DNA of 12,479 nt from CAYJAD01 sp964370015. GTDB taxonomy: Bacteria; Desulfobacterota; Desulfovibrionia; Desulfovibrionales; Desulfovibrionaceae. The DNA lies in assembly GCA_964370015.1 (NCBI GenBank), contig CAYJHD010000061.1:1-12479 (forward strand), in the 5' to 3' direction. Positions 6,852 through 12,479 of this stretch are shown here, one piece after another; position 1 is the stretch's first letter; each line of letters opens with the position of its first letter. The position numbers and the translations under genes were made by a program. The notes beneath the pieces were generated by a model, which worked only from the letters and a program-made list of their open reading frames with translations, did not search any database and was not told the DNA's origin.

Positions 6852-6855
6852 ATAA
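6844..6855 (-). repeat. Shared 12-base element, copy upstream of lldP
   Basis: On the minus strand TTATAAGTAAAA, identical to the copy at 4670-4681. It lies about 110 bases before the lldP start and just after the lldEF-lldP hairpin. TATAAG within it could serve as a -10 box with TTGTGT 16 bases upstream, but that -35 would lie inside the hairpin. Confidence 0.35.
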
Positions 6856-6856
6856 A

Positions 6857-6882
6857 GGTCCCTTGTGTAAACACAAGGGACC
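6857..6882 (-). terminator. Perfect 12-bp hairpin after lldEF
   Basis: GGTCCCTTGTGT (6857-6868) and ACACAAGGGACC (6871-6882) are perfectly complementary around AA, or 11 pairs with a TAAA loop. It starts 11 bases after the lldEF stop codon. On the minus strand only TTT follows the stem, so termination is probably partial. It may instead stabilise the 3' end of the upstream mRNA or uncouple dehydrogenase and permease expression. Confidence 0.55.
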
Positions 6883-6893
6883 CATAACAAGTC

Positions 6894-9065
6894 TTATTTA
6901 CGCAAGTTTTCAGCTAAAAGCTCAGCGATGTGCGTGACTTTAAGACCCTGTTGTTGTTTTTCGGCGCCGCCACCAATTTGCATGACGCAACCGGGGCAGT
7001 CCACCACCAAACGCGATGCGCCTGTTTCTTTGGCATTGGCCAATTTCATTTCCAAAAGATTTTTGGAAATGCCGGGGAACTTCATGGAGTAAGATCCACC
7101 AAAGCCGCAACACACGTCTTCTTCTTTGCTGGGCACATATTCTGCGGCATTGTCGATGAGCGCGCGAGGCTCTTCGGTGACGCCAAGGCCACGGCAAAGG
7201 TGACAAGATGCGTGATAGGTGACTCTTTCTGAGCTCTTGTTGAAGTCTTCGGCGCTCAAACCTAGCTTATTATGCACAAAGGAACTGAAGTCCATGACTT
7301 TATCCGCAAAGAGTTCGCAACGGGTTTTAATACCGGCGTCGGCTTTGGGGTCTTGGCCCACAATTTCATTGTAGGTGTGCTTTAAGTGTGAAGCACAAGA
7401 GGTACATAAGGTCACAATGGCATCGTATTGATTGGCATCAAAAGCCATGAGGTTTTGACGCGCCACAGATTTTGATGTTTCTCTTTGACCCATCATTTCC
7501 AAGGGAAGACCGCAGCAGCTTTGCTCCATGGGGAAGTCCACAGCCACATTGTACTTGTTGAAAATCTCCACGGCGGCTTTGAGCTGATGGGGGTAGATGA
7601 AGTCTTGAGCACAGCCGGCAAAAAGGGCAACCTTAAAGCGAGGCTGAGACAGACGGGGTTGTATTTTTTCCCACTGGTCGCGGAAAGATTCTTTGGCAAT
7701 GGCAGGAAGTGCTTTGAATTCATGCTTGGCAAAGAATATGGATGGTAAGTGACGCTGATACACATCGCCGCGAGAGGTGGGAAGCTGTGCATATTTGGCA
7801 AACTTCAAGAGGCTATGGAACATCTTGCGATTTTTCATGACGGCGCTTAAGAGCGTCGCTTCCATGGGGGTGCCTTCTTCTTCGTTGAGGCGCACACGGA
7901 TTTCACGAATAAGACGTGGTAAATCAATGCCGCCGGCGCAAATATTCTTACAAGCTTCACAGTTTACGCAGTTTTGAGCCAGCACTTTAGCCTTATCTCT
8001 TCCGTGGAAGAAATAGGTTAAAATAAGACCGATGGCGCCAATATAAATATAGCCCATGCGGTGACCGCCCACCAAACGATACACAGGGCACACGTTGGCG
8101 CAAGCACCACAGCGTACACAGCGGAAGATTTGGGAGAATAAAGGATCTTTGGCCAATGCGCTACGACCGTTATCCAAAAGGATAATGTGCATTTCCTTTT
8201 TCTTGCCATCAGCAGACTCACCCGTCCATTCACCTGGGCCAGTGAACCATGTCACATAGGTGGTGAGCAGCTGAGCTGTGGCGTTACGGGGCAGAATTTG
8301 CAGAGCGTTCATGGCATCATCCAAGGTGGGGATGAGCTTATCTAAGCCAGCAATGGCCACGTGCACACGGGGAAGTGTGGACACAAGGCGTGCGTTTCCT
8401 TCGTTGGTACAGGTGGCAAAGGCACCCGTTTCGGCAACGCAAAAGTTGGCACCGGTGACGCCCATGTCTGCATCAATGAATTTGGCGCGTAATTCTTTAC
8501 GAGCCACTTTCACAAGGTGATCCACGTCGTGATCTTCTTTTTCTCCGGTAACTTTGGAGAAATCGTCGGCCACTTCGTAGCGTGAAAGGTGAATGGCCGG
8601 CATAACCATATGTGAAGGGCCTTCACCGCGAAGCTGAATGATATATTCGCCAAGATCTGTTTCATCAACGGTGAAACCTTCAGCTTCCAAATGGGTATTG
8701 AGCTGAGTCTCTTCACTGGTCATGGATTTGGACTTGGCAATGCGCTGTACGCCGGCTTCCTTGGCAATGCGGGCCATGATTTTATTGGCATCATTGGCTG
8801 TGGCGGCGCGGTGTACGATGACACCCTTGGCTTCGGCATTTTTCTTGAATTCTTCGTACAGCTCTTCAAGATTTTGTGCAGCTTTATCCTTAACGCAAGC
8901 AATCTTTTCTATGATTTCAGGGGCGTTAATTTGCTTGAAAACATTTTCGCGGTTGGCCTTATAGGCCACGGCGAAGTTGTCCAAAGTTTTACGCAAAAAG
9001 GTGTTGTCCAAAGCTTCATCAAGCTGTTGACCGTATTCCGTGGAATTTTTGGGGGCATTATGCAT
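6894..9065 (-). CDS. lldEF: LldEF-type fused L-lactate dehydrogenase Fe-S subunit (LutB-LutA fusion)
   Basis: A 723-residue protein equal in length to LutB/LldF (about 475) plus LutA/LldE (about 240) joined end to end. Residues about 70-300 form the LUD domain. Two 4Fe-4S motifs follow: C316-x2-C319-x2-C322-x3-C326-P and C366-x2-C369-x2-C372-x3-C376. From about residue 478 the LldE part carries two cysteine-rich CCG domains: GC485, CCG 517-519, C554/C557, then HASC621, CCG 652-654 and C690-x2-C693. The protein would relay electrons from lactate oxidation, probably in a membrane-associated complex with LldG. The same fused arrangement is known in Desulfovibrio. Its ATG overlaps the lldG stop by one base (TAATG), with GGAGGA 6 bases before it inside lldG, indicating translational coupling. 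All expected cysteines are present. Which subunit forms the catalytic site is not well settled in the family. Confidence 0.94.
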   Translation of the reverse strand: MHNAPKNSTEYGQQLDEALDNTFLRKTLDNFAVAYKANRENVFKQINAPEIIEKIACVKDKAAQNLEELYEEFKKNAEAKGVIVHRAATANDANKIMARIAKEAGVQRIAKSKSMTSEETQLNTHLEAEGFTVDETDLGEYIIQLRGEGPSHMVMPAIHLSRYEVADDFSKVTGEKEDHDVDHLVKVARKELRAKFIDADMGVTGANFCVAETGAFATCTNEGNARLVSTLPRVHVAIAGLDKLIPTLDDAMNALQILPRNATAQLLTTYVTWFTGPGEWTGESADGKKKEMHIILLDNGRSALAKDPLFSQIFRCVRCGACANVCPVYRLVGGHRMGYIYIGAIGLILTYFFHGRDKAKVLAQNCVNCEACKNICAGGIDLPRLIREIRVRLNEEEGTPMEATLLSAVMKNRKMFHSLLKFAKYAQLPTSRGDVYQRHLPSIFFAKHEFKALPAIAKESFRDQWEKIQPRLSQPRFKVALFAGCAQDFIYPHQLKAAVEIFNKYNVAVDFPMEQSCCGLPLEMMGQRETSKSVARQNLMAFDANQYDAIVTLCTSCASHLKHTYNEIVGQDPKADAGIKTRCELFADKVMDFSSFVHNKLGLSAEDFNKSSERVTYHASCHLCRGLGVTEEPRALIDNAAEYVPSKEEDVCCGFGGSYSMKFPGISKNLLEMKLANAKETGASRLVVDCPGCVMQIGGGAEKQQQGLKVTHIAELLAENLRK

Positions 9066-9691
9066 TACACGTCCTCCAAAATGATGATGTGTTGTTCTAA
9101 GGGGCCGTGCACGCCCACTGCAGGAACACGTTCAATGTCTGCTGTGCGGCTGGGGCCGGAAATGAAGGCTGAATACGCACCGGGCTTTTGCTGCATTTCG
9201 CGTAAAATGGGTGCCACGTCAAAGAGTTCCGGATAAATGGTGGATTTTTTCACCATGAAAATGCAAATTTCGCTCATCATGGTGGCTAAACGCTTTTCTT
9301 CACTGTCAGAATTCACAAGACAGGTACCGGAAGCGGCCACGGCACATTCGGCTGTACCAAAACCAATATCTACGCCGGCCAAGTATTTACGTAAGCCTTT
9401 TTCAATGCAGACATAATTTTGTTCGGCACAGGCTTTTTCCAATTTGGCATATAAAGCAGGGTCAAGGCCAGGGGCGGTGACAATGCGGTTGAGGCGCGTA
9501 GGAATACCATCGGCCGTGAGGGGGCCTTTTTCTGTTCCGGGTTCATCAGCTAAGATTTCGCAAGGCTTTTTCTTGGCACAGATGTCCAATACGTAGGCCA
9601 GTGCTTCATCTTCTGTGTTTACTTTCACAACCTTGGCCCCCACCACGGCGGCTTTGGTGCAAAAGGTTTCGAGTATGGCTTCTTGATTCAT
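9065..9691 (-). CDS. lldG: LUD-domain protein LldG/LutC, L-lactate dehydrogenase subunit
   Basis: A 208-residue single-domain LUD protein, the third component of the LldEFG (LutABC) L-lactate utilisation complex. The family signature is clear in GFGTAECAVAASGTCLVNS (about 112-130) and ISGPSRTADIERVPAVGVHGP near the C-terminus. No cofactor-binding cysteine cluster is present, as expected for LutC-type subunits. The same frame stays open upstream to 9802, but that extension would overlap glcF by 94 bases and reads as unrelated sequence. The ATG at 9691 has GGGAG (9699-9703) 7 bases upstream, so it is the start. The stop of glcF is 17 bases before this start and the lldEF start overlaps this stop, so the gene sits inside one polycistronic unit. 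The order lldG before a fused lldEF differs from E. coli ykgEFG but matches what I recall of Desulfovibrio. Confidence 0.93.
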   Translation of the reverse strand: MNQEAILETFCTKAAVVGAKVVKVNTEDEALAYVLDICAKKKPCEILADEPGTEKGPLTADGIPTRLNRIVTAPGLDPALYAKLEKACAEQNYVCIEKGLRKYLAGVDIGFGTAECAVAASGTCLVNSDSEEKRLATMMSEICIFMVKKSTIYPELFDVAPILREMQQKPGAYSAFISGPSRTADIERVPAVGVHGPLEQHIIILEDV

Positions 9692-9708
9692 GATACAACT
9701 CCCTAGGG

Positions 9709-11007
9709 TTAAGAAAGGGACTCTGCATAAAGTTCTATGCAGTGTTTCACTTGTATGGCATCGCCTTGTTGTGAGAGCATGTCTTCCAATTGCATCATGC
9801 AAGCAGGACAGCCCGTAGCTACCACTTCTGCGCCGCTATTGGCCACATTTTGGCGTTTACGCTGTCCTATTTTGGAAGAAAACTCGTAATGGAAAAGGTT
9901 GAAAGAGCCGCCGCAACCACAGCAACGATCTGCTTCTTGCATTTCCACAAGGCTATACTTGGAGTTAAGCTGTGCCACAATGCGTGGCTCTGCACTCACT
10001 CCTAAAGATTTTTTTAAGTGGCAAGGATCATGATAGGTGACTTTTACCTTCTGATCATTGGTAGGGGTACCTTCCAATTTAAGACCCAAAATTTGCACCA
10101 AGAATTTACTAATATCCATGGCTTTTGGGGCAATTTCTTGCACTAATTTTTTTTCTTCAAAGCGCATGCGGTCTGCGTAGCGTGGCCAATATTCTTCAAT
10201 GGTGGCTGTGCAGGAACCGCAAGGCGTGATGAGGTAATCAAATTTTTCCTTGGAAAGTGCAGCTAAATTGGCCTTGGTTTGGGCTACCATGCCTGTAATG
10301 TCACCGGAAGTGATGGCAGGGATGCCGCAACAGGTAAGACCCTTTGGCATGAAAATGCCCACGCCATGGTGATGTAAGACCTTAAGGCAGGCTTCACTCA
10401 TTTGTGTGTACATTTTATCCCCAAGGCAACCGGGGAAGAAGGCCACTTTTATATTGCTTTTGCCAGCAGGGATGTTGAGTTCCCCTTGGGTGGCATGAAG
10501 TGGTTTCTTGGCCAAGGGACGAATATAGCGCGAGCCAATGACTTTATCCAACAAGGGGGCACGGCTGGTTTTTTGTGTATTGAGCGAAGGGCGAAAGAGC
10601 AAAGGCTGGCAAGGCGCCCCAATGCGCATGGCTAAGTTAAAGATGGTGGGTTTTGCCAAGAGCGTGCGGAAGATAACTTTCTTCAAGGGGTGTAAGCCCA
10701 CATAAGCAAAAACTATTTCACGTGCTTCTAAGAAAACATCAATGATTTGTACACCGGAAGGACAATTGGCCTGACACGAACCGCAAAGTAAACAGCGGCC
10801 TAATTTTTCAGCCACTGCTTCTGGGTCTTCAATGAGTCTATGGGCAAGATTGTCTACCAAGGCCAATTTGCCGCGAGCCACGTCGGCTTCCATCATGGAA
10901 GCACCAAAGGTGGGGCACACAGCTTGGCAAAGACCGCACTTCATACAAGCGATGATGCGGTCATCAAGAGCCATGAGTTGATCGGCTAAGCGTTGTAAAT
11001 CTGTCAC
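9709..11007 (-). CDS. glcF: GlcF-type Fe-S subunit of D-lactate/glycolate dehydrogenase
   Basis: A 432-residue protein of the GlcF family. It has two N-terminal 4Fe-4S motifs, C21-x2-C24-x2-C27-x3-C31-P and C72-x2-C75-x2-C78-x3-C82-P. These are followed by two CCG domains: PGC194, CCG 226-228, C263/C266, then DPC329, CCGCGG 362-367 and C400-x2-C403. It passes electrons from the FAD subunit (GlcD, directly upstream) to a membrane acceptor. The start is GTG at 11007: AGAGGAA (11014-11020) precedes it by about 6 bases and the glcD stop lies 16 bases upstream. The extra cysteine (C365) within the second CCG motif is slightly unusual. The protein is as likely to serve D-lactate as glycolate oxidation. 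The neighbouring lactate permease and LldEFG genes favour lactate. Confidence 0.92.
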   Translation of the reverse strand: MTDLQRLADQLMALDDRIIACMKCGLCQAVCPTFGASMMEADVARGKLALVDNLAHRLIEDPEAVAEKLGRCLLCGSCQANCPSGVQIIDVFLEAREIVFAYVGLHPLKKVIFRTLLAKPTIFNLAMRIGAPCQPLLFRPSLNTQKTSRAPLLDKVIGSRYIRPLAKKPLHATQGELNIPAGKSNIKVAFFPGCLGDKMYTQMSEACLKVLHHHGVGIFMPKGLTCCGIPAITSGDITGMVAQTKANLAALSKEKFDYLITPCGSCTATIEEYWPRYADRMRFEEKKLVQEIAPKAMDISKFLVQILGLKLEGTPTNDQKVKVTYHDPCHLKKSLGVSAEPRIVAQLNSKYSLVEMQEADRCCGCGGSFNLFHYEFSSKIGQRKRQNVANSGAEVVATGCPACMMQLEDMLSQQGDAIQVKHCIELYAESLS

Positions 11008-11023
11008 AATATATTCCTCTTGG

Positions 11024-12409
11024 CTAGATGCTTACAAGCTTGGTGGGGTTAAGCAGACCCTTGGGGTCAAGTGCTTTACGCAAGCGGCGTGAGAATAAGA
11101 TGGTTCCCTTGGAGGTTTCTTTTTCCATCCATTTGGCTTTGGCTGTACCAATGCCATGTTCACCGGAAAGGGTTCCGCCAAGGCTTAAGGCCACGTCGAA
11201 GATTTCGTCAACGGCGGCTTCAACGCGGTGGAATTCTTGCTCATCGCGCTTATCACAAAGGATGGTGGGGTGTAGGTTACCGTCGCCGGCATGGCCAAAG
11301 GTGCCAATTTCAAGCTTGTATTGAGCGGCAATGCGGTCAAGCTCTTGCATCATGGCAGGGATTTTAGAACGGGGCACAGTGGCGTCTTCGAGCACAGTGG
11401 TGGGCTTACAGCGAGCCAATACAGGCAATGCCATGCGGCGTGCTTCCCAAAGTTTGGTTTTTTCTTCAGCGTCTTTAGCCACGTGAATTTGTGTGGCCTT
11501 ACATTGCTTCAAGATTTTTTCCACGGCTTCAGCTTCGTCAGCCACTTGAGCTGGGTGGCCATCCACTTCTATAAGAAGAATGGCAGCAGCGTCACGTGGT
11601 AAACCTGCTTTGGTATAGTCATCCACACGAACAATGGTGTTATTGTCGAGGAACTCTAAGGTACAAGGTACTATGTGAGCAGCAATGATTCCGGCAACGG
11701 CTTCAGCGGCGTCATGCATGGAGTTAAATACAGCCATGAGCGCTTTGCTGGCTTTAGGCGGGGGAACAAGCTTCATGATGGCTTGAGAAATAACGCCCAA
11801 GGTGCCTTCTGATTGCACCATAAGACCGGCAAGGTTGTAACCAGTCACACACTTTACAGTGCGAGAACCGGAAGTGACGCGCTCACCTGTGGCATCAAAG
11901 AAGTCAATGCCCATGAGGTAATCTTTGGTAACGCCGTATTTCAATCCACGAAGGCCACCGGCATTTTCGGCAATGTTACCACCCATGGTGGAAACAGCTT
12001 GTGAGCCTGGATCTGGAGGATAAAAGAGGCCGGCTTTGGCCACTTCGGCGGCAAAATGTGCTGTTACAACGCCTGGTTCCACAATGGCATAGAGATCTTC
12101 GCGGTTAATTTCAATAATTTTTGTTAAGGCATTGGTGAGGATAACGACATTTTCAGGGCTATCAGGAATGGTACCGCCAGAAAGGTTGGTACCTGCACCG
12201 CGTACTGTCATGGGAATACCATGATTATAGAGTTTCTTTACAGTGGCGCCCAACGCTTCAACGGTGGTGGGACGTACCACAAGGGATGGTACAATTTGTT
12301 GTAATACAGCAGAATCATAAGCATAGCTTTGTCTGTCTGCTTCAGAAGAAAATACGTTTTCTTTACCCAAAAGGGCTTCAAAGTCATTGGTTAGGGCCTG
12401 ATTTGACAT
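11024..12409 (-). CDS. glcD: GlcD-type FAD-linked D-lactate/glycolate dehydrogenase
   Basis: A 461-residue flavoprotein of the VAO/PCMH fold. The N-terminal FAD-binding domain (about 40-215) shows VVRPTTVEAL, the pyrophosphate loop RGAGTNLSGG (70-79), MGGNIAENAGG (142-152) and SEGTLGVI (200-207). The C-terminal FAD-oxidase domain contains HAGDGNLHP (373-381) and GEHGIG (416-421), whose histidines and glutamate bind the catalytic metal, and ends in LLNPTKL. It oxidises a 2-hydroxyacid, most likely D-lactate (to pyruvate) or glycolate, and hands electrons to the Fe-S protein encoded 16 bases downstream. Length and motifs are complete. GGAGGA (12413-12418) stands 3 bases before the ATG, a strong initiation signal. 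This is the first gene of the cluster as far as the window shows. Family membership is very clear, but D-lactate versus glycolate is inferred from context. Confidence 0.95.
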   Translation of the reverse strand: MSNQALTNDFEALLGKENVFSSEADRQSYAYDSAVLQQIVPSLVVRPTTVEALGATVKKLYNHGIPMTVRGAGTNLSGGTIPDSPENVVILTNALTKIIEINREDLYAIVEPGVVTAHFAAEVAKAGLFYPPDPGSQAVSTMGGNIAENAGGLRGLKYGVTKDYLMGIDFFDATGERVTSGSRTVKCVTGYNLAGLMVQSEGTLGVISQAIMKLVPPPKASKALMAVFNSMHDAAEAVAGIIAAHIVPCTLEFLDNNTIVRVDDYTKAGLPRDAAAILLIEVDGHPAQVADEAEAVEKILKQCKATQIHVAKDAEEKTKLWEARRMALPVLARCKPTTVLEDATVPRSKIPAMMQELDRIAAQYKLEIGTFGHAGDGNLHPTILCDKRDEQEFHRVEAAVDEIFDVALSLGGTLSGEHGIGTAKAKWMEKETSKGTILFSRRLRKALDPKGLLNPTKLVSI

Positions 12410-12479
12410 TTGTCCTCCGAATGAAAAAATCTACATTTACGTGTTTTTTTAGTTATAAGTTAGGGGTCTAATTTCAAAT
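12410..12479 (-). promoter_or_regulatory. AT-rich leader upstream of glcD, cut by the window edge
   Basis: Seventy AT-rich bases precede glcD. On the minus strand a TTGAAA (12477-12472) and a TATAAC (12457-12452) are visible, but they are only 14 bases apart, too close for a standard sigma-70 promoter. A run of seven A residues and the GGAGGA ribosome-binding site follow. The operon promoter may lie here or further upstream, outside the window. Confidence 0.3.
12447..12458 (-). repeat. Shared 12-base element, variant copy upstream of glcD
   Basis: TTATAACTAAAA on the minus strand, one base different from the copies upstream of lldP and rex. It lies 38 bases before the glcD start. Confidence 0.28.

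Noticed and set aside
8691..9236. 181-residue plus-strand open frame across the lldEF/lldG junction
   Set aside because: It is antisense to two well-supported genes, and its residues mirror their codons rather than any known protein.
9065..9802. Long version of lldG beginning at 9802 (245 residues)
   Set aside because: The first 37 residues overlap glcF by 94 bases and look unlike the family; the ATG at 9691 has a good ribosome-binding site and gives the normal LutC length.
1..12479. CRISPR arrays, tRNA or rRNA genes, insertion sequences, prophage or attachment sites
   Set aside because: No regularly spaced repeats, cloverleaf patterns, transposase or integrase motifs, or flanking direct repeats were seen on either strand.

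Overview
This window looks like a piece of a Desulfovibrionaceae-type (sulfate-, sulfite- or taurine-respiring) bacterial chromosome with roughly balanced GC. The main reason is the gene set. A D-lactate/glycolate-type dehydrogenase pair (FAD subunit plus Fe-S subunit), an LldG/LutC subunit, a single-chain fusion of the other two LUD-type L-lactate dehydrogenase subunits, and a lactate permease recall the organic-acid oxidation region of Desulfovibrio vulgaris as I remember it. The G-rich/C-rich long hairpin at the left edge also fits that group. The genus cannot be named from the sequence alone. All eight credible genes lie on the minus strand, so transcription runs from right to left.

Right part (12479 to about 6890): a tightly packed cluster glcD > glcF > lldG > lldEF. 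The gaps are 16 and 17 bases, followed by a one-base stop/start overlap (TAATG), and there are clear Shine-Dalgarno sequences before the starts. Together these genes would encode two membrane-peripheral lactate dehydrogenase systems, one of the FAD/CCG type (D-lactate or glycolate) and one of the LldEFG/LutABC type (L-lactate). Both would feed electrons to the quinone pool or another membrane carrier.

Middle (about 6890 to 4980): a 160-base spacer rich in inverted repeats, then an LldP-type permease that ends in a textbook intrinsic terminator. The phosphate acetyltransferase and acetate kinase genes that I recall inside the D. vulgaris cluster are absent here.

Left part (4980 to 1): a 475-base gap precedes rex, the NADH/NAD+ sensing repressor. 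Its promoter is near consensus and a Rex-like operator sits at its start point. A bidirectional-looking terminator separates rex from a nitroreductase-family flavoprotein. That gene is followed by an M16C (presequence-protease-like) zinc peptidase whose ribosome-binding site sits directly behind a terminator-shaped hairpin.

The coding content is recognisable and I see no new multi-gene system. The points worth a second look are regulatory: the rex operator, the hairpin in front of the M16 gene, the dyads between lldEF and lldP, and a 12-base element shared by the upstream regions of glcD, lldP and rex.
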